A stretch of DNA of 64,000 nt. Origin: an uncultured Lachnospiraceae bacterium (lineage in GTDB: Bacteria > Bacillota > Clostridia > Lachnospirales > Lachnospiraceae). The number at the start of each line of letters is the position of its first letter. The stretch's first letter is position 1. A program made the translations under genes and the position numbers. This document shows, one piece after another, positions 49,501 to 57,200 of this stretch. The notes beneath the pieces were generated by a model. That model did no database searches, was not told where the DNA came from, and saw only the letters and a program-made list of their open reading frames with translations. Where the stretch lies: NCBI GenBank assembly GCA_900550475.1, contig URSA01000006.1:1-64000 (forward strand), written 5' to 3'.

Positions 49501-50127
49501 GCGGGAAATCTGCTGGGCAGGCTGCAGCACGGGCACATGGAGGCAGTGGGGTACGACCTGTACTGCAAGATGTTAAACGAGGCGGTGAAGGGCTTGAAGG
49601 GCATCCCCACCATCGAAGATTTCACCACGGTGGTGGATATGGATGTGGATGCCTATATCCCGGCGGAATACATTGTGAACGAGGTGCAAAAGCTGGATAT
49701 CTACAAGCGCATTGCGGGCATCGAGAACGAGCGGGAGCGGGACGATATGAAGGATGAGCTTCTGGACCGCTTCGGCGCGATTCCGAAATCGGTGGAGAAT
49801 CTGCTCCGGATCGCGCTGATCAGGGTCAGGGCGCACTCCCTCTACATGACGGAGATCAAAGGGAAGAACGAGAGGATCACCTTCACCTTCCGGCCGGATG
49901 CGCCCATCGATCCGCTGAGCATACCGGAGCTTCTGAAGGCGCACAGGGACAGACTTCTTTTCACCGCCTACGGTACGCCCTATTTCACATGGAAGTACCG
50001 CAGGACGGGGCTTGTGGAGAAGGATGCCGAGCTGCTTTTGAACGATACGGAGACGCTGCTCGCGGAGATGGCGGCTATCTTAAAAACCATCGATCCCGCC
50101 GGTTCAGCTCCTAAAAGTACGGATTAA
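46564..50127 (+). CDS. mfd: Transcription-repair coupling factor
   Basis: This 1187-residue protein removes stalled RNA polymerase at DNA lesions and recruits UvrA. In order: a UvrB-like N-terminal part (to about residue 350), a CarD-like RNA-polymerase-interaction domain (from about 490, YVVHESHGLGIYRGIEKVEV), and a RecG-like helicase with Walker A GDVGYGKTEIA and DEEQ (IIDEEQRFG). A TRCF domain lies at the C-terminus. No break or frameshift is seen. Length is as in other Firmicutes. Confidence 0.98.
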   Translation: MQALLTPLHELAEFEEIKELLKKGQSAALTGCVESQKLHMIYGLSDGFSCKVIVTYSDLRAREIYEEYKFYDRNVMLYPAKDLIFYQADIHGNKLTAERVRALRRISQGRPLTLVTTFAALMTPQRRWDEEKDTVYVDKRTSVDEQELERKLCSMGYEKSYQVEAPGQFSVRGGIIDIFDLTEENPYRIELWGDEVESIRSFDILSQRSIEQLTGIRIYPATEFVLTTEQLKAGFAEIEKDAQKQEKMFRDGFQTEEAHRISVQIKGLKEQVFEFGNTSGLEGYIRYFYGEEELQSLACLLPQSHCFFLDEPSRIRQHAEAVETEFRESMSHRAEKGYILPGQMDVLYGTEQVSAYLQKGALVTLAALELSNPLLKTERRFDVSAKSIASYNNSFEALVKDLKRYKKEGYRVLLLSGSRTRAARLAEDLRDQELTAVYSQDPAREVQPGEILTYYGHVEKGFEYPLIKFVVLSESDIFGAGRKKKKSRPKYEGQKIKDFSELKVGDYVVHESHGLGIYRGIEKVEVEKVVKDYLKIEYRDGGNLYILATGLDVLQKYASADAKQPRLNKLGTQEWTKTKTKVRTAVEEVAKDLVELYARRQQSEGYVYGPDTVWQKEFEEMFPFEETEDQLAAIADTKSDMESRRIMDRLICGDVGYGKTEIAIRAAFKAVQEGKQVVYLVPTTILAQQHYNTFTQRMKDFPVRIELLSRFRSAASQKKTIEELKKGMVDIVIGTHRVLSADVGYKDLGLLIIDEEQRFGVAHKEKIKKLKENVDVLTLTATPIPRTLHMSLIGIRDMSVLEEAPEDRLPIQTFVCEYNEEMVREAILREMARNGQVFYVYNRINNIADVAAQLRKLVPEATVEYAHGQMKEQELEHIMYDFINGETDVLVSTTIIETGLDISNVNTIIIHDSDNMGLSQLYQLRGRVGRSNRTAYAFLMYRRDKMLKEVAEKRLAAIKEFTELGSGFKIAMRDLEIRGAGNLLGRLQHGHMEAVGYDLYCKMLNEAVKGLKGIPTIEDFTTVVDMDVDAYIPAEYIVNEVQKLDIYKRIAGIENERERDDMKDELLDRFGAIPKSVENLLRIALIRVRAHSLYMTEIKGKNERITFTFRPDAPIDPLSIPELLKAHRDRLLFTAYGTPYFTWKYRRTGLVEKDAELLLNDTETLLAEMAAILKTIDPAGSAPKSTD

Positions 50128-50193
50128 CGGACATTAAAAATGTTACTTTCTTTTCAGAGACAGACAAAAGACTCAGAAAGGAAAGTGACAAAT

Positions 50194-50292
50194 ATGAAGG
50201 GATATGTGACGGCAAGCGGCTATATGGGACTGGTGGACGGACGATACATTCTGTTTGCGAGCGAGGAGGATTATCGGGAGTACATGGAATAG
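50194..50292 (+). CDS. Candidate 32-residue conserved-type small protein
   Basis: The ORF begins at ATG 50194 with AAAGGAAAG seven bases upstream and encodes MKGYVTASGYMGLVDGRYI followed by LFASEEDYREYME. The composition is Tyr/Gly-rich and fits a small beta-hairpin protein with an acidic, helical end. Similar very small proteins occur in other Clostridia as far as I recall. It has no known function. It sits 67 bp after mfd and before the sugar kinase promoter. Confidence 0.6.
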   Translation: MKGYVTASGYMGLVDGRYILFASEEDYREYME

Positions 50293-50301
50293 CACTTTTG
50301 C

Positions 50302-50330
50302 TTTACGAACGCAGAAGAATGTGCTATGAT
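50302..50330 (+). promoter_or_regulatory. Promoter of the PfkB sugar kinase
   Basis: TTTACG (50302-50307) and TATGAT (50325-50330) are 17 bp apart, with an extended -10 (TGCTATGAT). A cre site lies just downstream. Confidence 0.75.
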
Positions 50331-50342
50331 GGAAACAGAATG

Positions 50343-50356
50343 TGAAAGCGCTTACA
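50343..50356 (+). promoter_or_regulatory. CcpA cre site
   Basis: TGAAAGCGCTTACA matches the cre core TGNAARCGNWWWCA at every position. It lies a few bases after the predicted transcription start, where bound CcpA would block transcription. Confidence 0.85.
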
Positions 50357-50391
50357 TACAGAAAAATACTGCGCTTCGGAACGGGGGCATT

Positions 50392-51414
50392 ATGAAAAAA
50401 GAATTTGATCTGGTATCATTGGGCGAATTGATGCTGAGGCTTTCACCGCCCGCCAACGAGAGAATCACCAGGGGGGACACCTTCGGCAAGCAGGTGGGAG
50501 GAGCGGAGATGAACGCCATCACCGGCAGCGCCATGCTGGGGCTTCGGTGCGGCATCATCTCCAAGCTGCCCGCCAACGATCTCGGTACCTTTATCAAGAA
50601 CCGCGTGAGAGAGTGCGGCGTCAGCGACGACTACCTTGTGTATGATGAGGACAAGGACGCCAGACTGGGTGTGTACTACTATGAGAGCGGGGCATATCCC
50701 AGAAAGCCGCGCATCGTGTATGACAGAAAGAATACCTCCATCAACAAGATCAACGTCTCCGACTATGCGGACACCCTCTACTCCTCCGCAAGATGCTTCC
50801 ACACCAGCGGAATCACTCTTGCGCTCAGCCCGCAGTGCAGAAAGACCGCCATTGAGATGATCAGGCGGTTCAAGGCGGAGGGCACCCTGATTTCCTTTGA
50901 CGTCAATTTCCGGGGCAACCTGTGGACGGGAGCGGAGGCGAAGGCGTGCATAGAGGAGATCCTGCCCTATGTGGACATCTTTTTCTGCTCCGAGGATACG
51001 GCGAGACTTACCTTTTTAAAGACGGGGGATGCAAAGAGCATTATGAAGAGCTTTGCGGAGGAGTATCCGATCTCCATCGTGGCGTCCACCCAGAGAATCG
51101 TACACAGTCCCAAGCGGCACACCTTCGGCTCCATCATCTACAACGCAAAGGAGGACACCTTCTTTGAGGAAGCGCCCTACGCGGATATAGAGGTGGTGGA
51201 TCGGATCGGCAGCGGCGACGCCTACATTTCCGGCGTTCTGTACGGGCTTCTGTCCCATGACGGGGACTGCAGGCGGGCACTGCAGTACGGCAATGCCACA
51301 AGCTCCTTAAAAAACACGATTCCGGGAGACCTGCTTTCCACGGATCTAAAGGAGATCGACGGCATTATAAAGGAACATCAGTCCACGGACCGCGCGGCGG
51401 AAATGGACCGATGA
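50392..51414 (+). CDS. PfkB family carbohydrate kinase
   Basis: The protein of about 340 residues phosphorylates a sugar or sugar acid. The PfkB pattern is LVSLGELMLRLSP at the start, GGAEMNAITGSAMLG, LISFDVNFRGNLW, and the ATP and catalytic-base motif DRIGSGDAYISG (the Asp of GSGDA). It resembles KDG kinases, but the substrate is not proved. ATG 50392 (MKKEFDLVSLGE) has GGGGG upstream. A cre site indicates catabolite repression. Confidence 0.88.
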   Translation: MKKEFDLVSLGELMLRLSPPANERITRGDTFGKQVGGAEMNAITGSAMLGLRCGIISKLPANDLGTFIKNRVRECGVSDDYLVYDEDKDARLGVYYYESGAYPRKPRIVYDRKNTSINKINVSDYADTLYSSARCFHTSGITLALSPQCRKTAIEMIRRFKAEGTLISFDVNFRGNLWTGAEAKACIEEILPYVDIFFCSEDTARLTFLKTGDAKSIMKSFAEEYPISIVASTQRIVHSPKRHTFGSIIYNAKEDTFFEEAPYADIEVVDRIGSGDAYISGVLYGLLSHDGDCRRALQYGNATSSLKNTIPGDLLSTDLKEIDGIIKEHQSTDRAAEMDR

Positions 51415-51476
51415 TCCGACCATAAAACTTTTAGTAAACTCTCTTTGCAAAACTTTCGGGAAAACGCTCAATTTTG

Positions 51477-51505
51477 TTGAAAAAATGTCAATTTTCCTGT
51501 AAAAT
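51477..51505 (+). promoter_or_regulatory. Promoter of the chemoreceptor gene
   Basis: TTGAAA (51477-51482) and TAAAAT (51500-51505) are 17 bp apart. It is a vegetative-type promoter, and no sigma-28 (flagellar) pattern was recognised. Confidence 0.65.
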
Positions 51506-51560
51506 AAGTGTATGTCAAATGGGAAATGACGGGGAAAATAATGACAAGGGAGAGAGTTTT

Positions 51561-53270
51561 ATGGACAATCAGAAGAAAAAGAAGATAGGGCTGATGCACT
51601 CCATCGTCCTGAAGGTAATGCTGTGCGTTGGGTTGGGCGTTCTGCTGACCTGGCTGGTGGAGGTGTTTACCTATGTACCGCTCATGACGACGGAGATGGC
51701 TGACAATGCGGAGTTCTACATGTACGATATGGCGGTTTCCTACGGAAAGCTGCTGGATCGAGACATTGCACTGGAGGGTGACGAGGAGGCCCTCTCTCCG
51801 GCGGCACTGCGGGATCTGTATTCCGAGGTGACGATCAAGTGTGCGGAATCCGGTTATGTATACATAGTGGATGATAAAGGCATCATGCTGTACCATCCCA
51901 CGGCTGACAAGATTGGTCAGCCTGTGGAAAATGTAGTGATCAAAGGCGTGGTGAGCCAGCTTGAGATGGGTTCCTTCCCGGAGCCCGAGATTGTGACTTA
52001 CGATTTCAAAGGCGTGACCAAGTATGCAGCTTACTATGTGGGACAGGACAAGAGTTATATCCTGATCGTGACAGCGGATCAGCATGAGATACTGGAGCCT
52101 GTGACCAATGCCCGCAACTTGGGAATATGGAGCGGTATTGTCGCATTGACAGTCAGCCTGTTTGTGGCGTTCTTTGTGGTGCGGCTTGTAATCCGTCCTC
52201 TTAAACTGCTCACCAATGAGATCGGCAGACTTGCAGGGCTTGACTTTACGGTCAGCGAGATACAGAAGAAGCTGGTAAAGAGAAAGGACGAGACCGGGCA
52301 GATCAGCCGTGCGGTGGCAAACCTCAGGGATGCCCTGATCAAGGTTGTGGAGCAGGTGAGAGCAGAAGCACGCAAGCTTACGGAAGAGGCGGAGACGCTC
52401 AGTGTCAGCACCTCGGACACCAACGATACGGTAGCACAGGTGGAGAGAGCGGTCGGAGAGATTGCGGACGGCGCTACCAGCCAGGCACAGGAAACCCAGA
52501 AGGCAACCGAGAATGTAATCCTCATCGGCAATATGGTGGAGGAGACCAGCAGACAGGTTGCAGATCTGAATACCAATACAGGCGCAATGAAGCAGGCGAG
52601 CGAGGCGGCCACCGATACCTTGAAGCAGCTTGGTGAGACCAACGCAAAGACCAAGGAAGCCATCGAGAAGATCTACGAGCAGACCAATACGACCAATGAG
52701 TCGGCCATGAAGATCAGAGAGGCGACTACCATGATTACCTCTATCGCGGAGGAGACCAACCTTCTGTCCCTGAATGCGTCCATTGAGGCAGCAAGAGCGG
52801 GAGAGCAGGGAAGAGGCTTTGCGGTTGTGGCTTCCCAGATCCAGAAGCTGGCGGAGCAGTCCAACGAGTCCGCAAGACAGATCGCGGTGATCATCGATTC
52901 CCTGATCAAGGATTCCGAGGATGCTGTGGCAACCATGGAGCAGGTGAAGGAGATTATCGCGGAGCAGAGCGTCAATGTGGAAAAGACCGGAGAGGGCTAT
53001 GAAGCGGTGAAACGCGGCATGGATGAGTCTCTGAGAAGCGTGGAGAGCATCTCTGCCAACATAGATAAGCTGGACAGCGCGAGGGTGAACGTGGTTGACA
53101 CCGTGCAGAACCTGACTGCCATTGCGGAGGAGAACGCAGCCGGTACGGAGGAGACCTCAGCTTCCGTAACCGAGGTCAGCGCTACCATCGAGACCATGGC
53201 GGAGCAGGCAGGAAAACTCAAGGTGGTTGCGGATGAGCTGGAGAAGTCCGTTCAGATATTCAAGCTGTAA
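51561..53270 (+). CDS. Methyl-accepting chemotaxis protein
   Basis: The protein of about 569 residues has an N-terminal membrane helix (about residues 10-30) and an extracellular sensor of sCache type (SGYVYIVDDKGIMLYHPTAD). A second membrane helix (about 185-210) and a HAMP domain follow, then a long coiled-coil signalling domain with the tip ETNLLSLNASIEAARAGEQG and GFAVVASQIQKLAEQS. It feeds the CheA/CheW pathway. ATG 51561 has AAGGGAGAG upstream. No other chemotaxis gene is in the window, so its ligand is unknown. Confidence 0.93.
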   Translation: MDNQKKKKIGLMHSIVLKVMLCVGLGVLLTWLVEVFTYVPLMTTEMADNAEFYMYDMAVSYGKLLDRDIALEGDEEALSPAALRDLYSEVTIKCAESGYVYIVDDKGIMLYHPTADKIGQPVENVVIKGVVSQLEMGSFPEPEIVTYDFKGVTKYAAYYVGQDKSYILIVTADQHEILEPVTNARNLGIWSGIVALTVSLFVAFFVVRLVIRPLKLLTNEIGRLAGLDFTVSEIQKKLVKRKDETGQISRAVANLRDALIKVVEQVRAEARKLTEEAETLSVSTSDTNDTVAQVERAVGEIADGATSQAQETQKATENVILIGNMVEETSRQVADLNTNTGAMKQASEAATDTLKQLGETNAKTKEAIEKIYEQTNTTNESAMKIREATTMITSIAEETNLLSLNASIEAARAGEQGRGFAVVASQIQKLAEQSNESARQIAVIIDSLIKDSEDAVATMEQVKEIIAEQSVNVEKTGEGYEAVKRGMDESLRSVESISANIDKLDSARVNVVDTVQNLTAIAEENAAGTEETSASVTEVSATIETMAEQAGKLKVVADELEKSVQIFKL

Positions 53271-53289
53271 AACAGAAGACATCTTTTAC

Positions 53290-53318
53290 TTGACTTTTGT
53301 GTGAAAGTACCATACAAT
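53290..53318 (+). promoter_or_regulatory. Promoter of the DEAD-box helicase leader
   Basis: TTGACT (53290-53295) and TACAAT (53313-53318) are 17 bp apart. It lies upstream of a terminator hairpin. Confidence 0.75.
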
Positions 53319-53341
53319 AAATCGGTTCGTAAAAGTAGACA

Positions 53342-53374
53342 AACAACGTCCTTTACACAGGACGTTGTTTTTTT
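53342..53374 (+). terminator. Leader terminator/attenuator before the DEAD-box helicase
   Basis: AACAACGTCCT and AGGACGTTGTT form an 11-bp stem with a six-base loop, followed by TTTTT. It lies between the promoter at 53290-53318 and the helicase start at 53399, so it could stop transcription before the gene. Confidence 0.85.
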
Positions 53375-53398
53375 GATAAAGTATATTTGGAGGCAACC

Positions 53399-55111
53399 AT
53401 GAGTGAGACAGATTTGACAGTAGAAGCCATGCGCTACGAGGATTCGGACATTGATCCCAGAATCCTTCGCGCGGTAACGGAAATGGGATTTTCGGAAATG
53501 ACGCCGATTCAGCAGCAGGCGATTCCACTTTTGATGGAGGGAAGGGATGTGATCGGGCAGGCACAGACCGGAACGGGAAAGACGGCGGCGTTCGGCATTC
53601 CCATGCTCCAGAGAGTGGAGGAGGAAAACCGCAATCTGCAGGGGCTGATCCTCTGCCCGACGAGGGAGCTTGCCATCCAGGCGGCGGAGGAGCTGCGAAA
53701 ATTTTCCAAATATATGCATGGGATCAAGATGGTTCCCATATACGGCGGACAGGATATCACCAGGCAGATCAAGGCGCTGAAGGGCGGCGCGCAGATTATT
53801 GTGGGAACGCCCGGGCGTGTGATGGATCACATGCGCCGTCATACGATCAAATTACAGGATATCAAAATGGTGGTGCTGGATGAAGCGGACGAGATGCTGA
53901 ACATGGGCTTCCGCGAGGATATGGAAACCATTCTGTCCCAGATAGAGAGCGAGCACCAGACTGCACTGTTTTCTGCCACCATGCCCCAGGCGATTCTGGA
54001 CATTACCGACCAATACCAGCAGGATGCGGAGCTTGTGCGGGTGACGAAGAAGGAACTGACGATTCCCCTTGTAAAGCAGTATTATTTTGTGGTGAAAAGC
54101 ATCTACAAGGAGGAAGTGATCAGCAGACTTCTTGTGACCTACGGCTTCAAGCGCTCCATTATTTTCTGCAACACCAAGAAAATGGTGGATGATCTGGCGG
54201 AAAATCTGAAGGCGCGTGGATATCAGGCGGAGGGGCTGCACGGAGATATGACCCAGAAGCAGAGAGATTTTGTGATGGGGCGTTTCAAGAGCGGAAATCT
54301 GGAGATCCTGATTGCCACGGATGTGGCGGCAAGAGGCATCGATGTGGATGATCTGGAGGCGGTATTCAATTATGATGTGCCGCAGGATATCGAATATTAT
54401 GTGCACAGGATCGGCCGTACCGGACGCGCGGGCAGGGAGGGTATGGCATTCACCTTTGCCTACGGAAGGGATCTGTACCGCATAAGGGATATCGAGCGGG
54501 TCTGCAAGACCAAAATGACGGAGATGAAGGTTCCGAAGGCGTCGGAGATCATGGCGATCAAGCTGGATAAGGTGCTGGAGAGCGCCGTAAAGACGGCGGA
54601 GAAAACCGATCTGGAGAAGCTGACCGATCAGATCGAGGAAAAGCTGGCTGACTATGAGGCGGATCCCATGGAACTGCTGGCGGCATTGGTCAAGCAGCAG
54701 CTTGGTGACGAGCTTCAGGACATTGTGGTGGAGGAACCCCGCAGGAGAGGCGGCCTCAGGGACAGAGGAGAACGCTACGGCGCAAGAGTGCCGGGTGGCT
54801 ATGGCAAAGAGGGTGCCCGCCGGGGTGCAAGAGCCGGCTGCGGAAAGGCAAATGCGCGCAAAGGCGGAAAGGACGGTCACAGAGGTGCTCGCAGTGATGA
54901 GGGCGGTTACCGGAGCGGCAGGAGTGGCTATGGCAGCGAGGGCGGTTACCGTGGCGGCAAGAGCAACTATGGCGGTGAGAGTGTGCGCCACGGCAGGAGG
55001 AGCGGTCACGGAAATGTTGGAGAATACCGCAGCGAAGAGCAGTACCGTGCAGGAAAGAGCAATTACCGCAGGGAAGGGGAGCGTCGCAGAAGCGGCGGTG
55101 ATCAGGACTGA
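53399..55111 (+). CDS. DEAD-box ATP-dependent RNA helicase
   Basis: This protein of about 570 residues unwinds structured RNA. The motor has the Q motif (FSEMTPIQQQAIPLLMEG), Walker A AQTGTGKTAAF, VLDEADEMLNMGF, SAT, and HRIGRTGRAGREG. After the helicase core, the C-terminal part is a long Gly/Arg/Tyr/Ser-rich tail (about residues 460-570). The tail carries repeated GGYR and SGYG-type units and is likely disordered and RNA-binding. It resembles CshA/DeaD. GGAGG precedes ATG 53399 by five bases. Confidence 0.95.
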   Translation: MSETDLTVEAMRYEDSDIDPRILRAVTEMGFSEMTPIQQQAIPLLMEGRDVIGQAQTGTGKTAAFGIPMLQRVEEENRNLQGLILCPTRELAIQAAEELRKFSKYMHGIKMVPIYGGQDITRQIKALKGGAQIIVGTPGRVMDHMRRHTIKLQDIKMVVLDEADEMLNMGFREDMETILSQIESEHQTALFSATMPQAILDITDQYQQDAELVRVTKKELTIPLVKQYYFVVKSIYKEEVISRLLVTYGFKRSIIFCNTKKMVDDLAENLKARGYQAEGLHGDMTQKQRDFVMGRFKSGNLEILIATDVAARGIDVDDLEAVFNYDVPQDIEYYVHRIGRTGRAGREGMAFTFAYGRDLYRIRDIERVCKTKMTEMKVPKASEIMAIKLDKVLESAVKTAEKTDLEKLTDQIEEKLADYEADPMELLAALVKQQLGDELQDIVVEEPRRRGGLRDRGERYGARVPGGYGKEGARRGARAGCGKANARKGGKDGHRGARSDEGGYRSGRSGYGSEGGYRGGKSNYGGESVRHGRRSGHGNVGEYRSEEQYRAGKSNYRREGERRRSGGDQD

Positions 55112-55211
55112 AGCTCCCTAATTTTTCAATTTCAGACAAAATGCCGTCCCGGGTCAAGAAAAGGAATGGTATGATAAGAGTACAAAGAAACAGGAAAACG
55201 AGGGGCAGATT

Positions 55212-55352
55212 ATGAACCTCTTTGAAGAGAAATATACCTTGGCAAATGGGGTGCAGATTCCCAAACTGGCGCTGAAGAATCCTGCGATCACGGATATGGC
55301 GAAGAAGTACGGCGACAGCAGCTTTTTCCCGGTATTCGGGGGTAAGATGTAA
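55212..55352 (+). pseudogene. Remnant of an aldo/keto reductase gene
   Basis: The 46-residue ORF begins MNLFEEKYTLANGVQIPKLAL, the usual start of an aldo/keto reductase, with GAGGGG upstream. It then passes directly into KNPAITDMAKKYGDSSFF, which resembles a segment far downstream in that family, and stops. The middle of the gene, including the catalytic Tyr and Lys, is missing. An internal deletion of a once complete gene is the simplest reading. It has a ribosome site and could still be translated. Confidence 0.65.
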
Positions 55353-55360
55353 GGTCTGCG

Positions 55361-57184
55361 TCAGTGTACGGTCAGCCTGAAGCAGCCGCCCTCCATGCGC
55401 AGCCGGATGCGGTAGAGATCGTGATCCCATGCGGTCATAAGCCGCGCGTCGGTGATCGGAAGCGTCTCTACGGCAAGGAGGGAAGCCCCCTCAAAGCAGA
55501 AGGAAGCGCCGCCGATGTTCAGACAGCGGGAGTCCGGGCAGGCACAGGGCTTATCGCAGGCAATAAAATTCAAGATCACAGGAGCCGCGTCGGTACGATC
55601 CGTCAGTACCACGCGGTTTTCTTTTTTGTCAAGGGTCACGGTTCGCACATAGGAGACAGGCTGTGTCAGCGGGTAGGCGCCCGCAAGCTCCATGGAGATC
55701 GTGGGATTTCCCACAAGCGTCGCGTGTACGTCGGTGGCGCGGTAGGCAGCCCCCGCCATCTGGTCGGTGGCGCAGATGGTGGGCAGATTGTGGTAGCCGG
55801 ACTGCATCGTCCAGATCTCGTAGCGCCTGTCGGAAAAAGTTTTGCCCGTGTAGGTCTCCACACCGATATCCACAAGAACGGGGCAGCCGTTCCGGTACAG
55901 GGTGATGCTTCCCGTGTCGTTGTGGTTGTGGCTGTCGTCGTTGTCCCCGGTCTTTACGGCAAGATCAAGGTTTTCCCCATGAACCAGAAACAGCCCCACG
56001 CTGGGATAATAGACATCCTTGTGATGCAGGCGGGGGGAGCTGTCATACTCCATGATCTCCCGGTAGTGAAAGACGGTCTGCATGCGGTAAAACAGATTTG
56101 CACCGTTCACCTCGTCGCTGATAAGCCGCGTGGGCTCCGCCTGAAAATCCTTTGCCGCAAAGAGGCAGAGCGTCTCCTGACCGGTAGCCTTGCCGAAGAG
56201 AAACTCCCGCACCCCGGCGCGCCCCGCCACGGGGGAGCAGTCCGAGAAATTGAAGTAATATTTGCCGTCCACATGCACATTCAGAATATACATGGCAATG
56301 TTGCGGATCTTTTCGGTTCTAAAAAGGGATGCGAAAGCGCCGTCCGTAACGGCGTCCAGAATGCTCATGGCACCGAACAGGCACAGCCCCGCATGGCGGT
56401 AATACTGCGCACCCTCGTCGCAGCAGCCGTCCTCCCCGTAATCCTTTAAAAAGTAGTCGCAGCTCTCCGACGCCTTCCTTAAAATGGCGGACAGGGGAAG
56501 CTCTGCGAGGGAGGCGTCGCTCCACGGGGTCAGAAAGGCGGTCAGCAGCACATTCTGGGTACACCAGACCGTCCAGTTGCACATGGGCTCGTCGCCCTGC
56601 CCCATCCACCAGAAGTGGTACGAAAGATAGGGACGGATGATCCGGCGAAGCAGCGCCTCCTCGATCATGGTCACAATAAAGGGACTCACTGCGTCGAGCT
56701 CCTCCTTTAAAAGATAGGCGGCGCAGGCGAGCAGGGCGCCCGTCTCACAGGCAAAGAGATCCAGCACCGGCCTTGTCACATCAGGCAGGATATGCTGGGG
56801 TTTGTCCCGGAAGTAGGAATTGTGGGGAGGAAGCTGCCAGGCACTCTCCTCACAAACTGCGTAGATGCCGTTGATAATGTCGTCGAGAAAACGGCCCTTG
56901 TGCTCTGCACATTCCGCAAGAATCAGGTCATTTAAGGCGTTCCGCTTTGCAAAATAGGGCGTTTCGTAGTGAACCCGGTCGCCCGTTCTGCAGAAGTTCA
57001 TAAAGTCCGTGGCGCAGATTGCCGGGTAGGCATAGTGAAGCTTCTCCTCCCCCTCCTTCACAAGCTGTTCGCGCAGGGCGGCGGGCAGCGCCTCGTAGGC
57101 TTCCCTGTCCTTTGCGGCGGGGAAGGGGCAAAATGTTTTGAAATTGTCCGGGCAGGACAGTGCCGTATCGTAAAAAAGTTTCAT
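55361..57184 (-). CDS. Heparinase II/III family protein
   Basis: This protein of about 607 residues has the two-part layout of heparinase II/III enzymes. A helical barrel covers roughly residues 1-340 (DYGEDGCCDEGAQYYRHAG, then NFSDCSPVAGRAGVREF). A beta-rich C-terminal part has the signature NDDSHNHNDTGSITLYRNG and VDIGVETYTG. These lyases and related hydrolases degrade uronic-acid polysaccharides; the exact substrate is not known here. No signal peptide is seen, suggesting action on imported oligosaccharides. ATG 57184 has GGAGAAG upstream. It follows the YesN-like gene in one operon. Confidence 0.85.
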   Translation of the reverse strand: MKLFYDTALSCPDNFKTFCPFPAAKDREAYEALPAALREQLVKEGEEKLHYAYPAICATDFMNFCRTGDRVHYETPYFAKRNALNDLILAECAEHKGRFLDDIINGIYAVCEESAWQLPPHNSYFRDKPQHILPDVTRPVLDLFACETGALLACAAYLLKEELDAVSPFIVTMIEEALLRRIIRPYLSYHFWWMGQGDEPMCNWTVWCTQNVLLTAFLTPWSDASLAELPLSAILRKASESCDYFLKDYGEDGCCDEGAQYYRHAGLCLFGAMSILDAVTDGAFASLFRTEKIRNIAMYILNVHVDGKYYFNFSDCSPVAGRAGVREFLFGKATGQETLCLFAAKDFQAEPTRLISDEVNGANLFYRMQTVFHYREIMEYDSSPRLHHKDVYYPSVGLFLVHGENLDLAVKTGDNDDSHNHNDTGSITLYRNGCPVLVDIGVETYTGKTFSDRRYEIWTMQSGYHNLPTICATDQMAGAAYRATDVHATLVGNPTISMELAGAYPLTQPVSYVRTVTLDKKENRVVLTDRTDAAPVILNFIACDKPCACPDSRCLNIGGASFCFEGASLLAVETLPITDARLMTAWDHDLYRIRLRMEGGCFRLTVH

Positions 57185-57200
57185 AGGCTTCTCCATTCTG

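Noticed and set aside
47806..49536. A 576-residue minus-strand ORF inside mfd
   Set aside because: It is an antisense shadow of a conserved gene with a His/Leu/Arg-rich meaningless composition.
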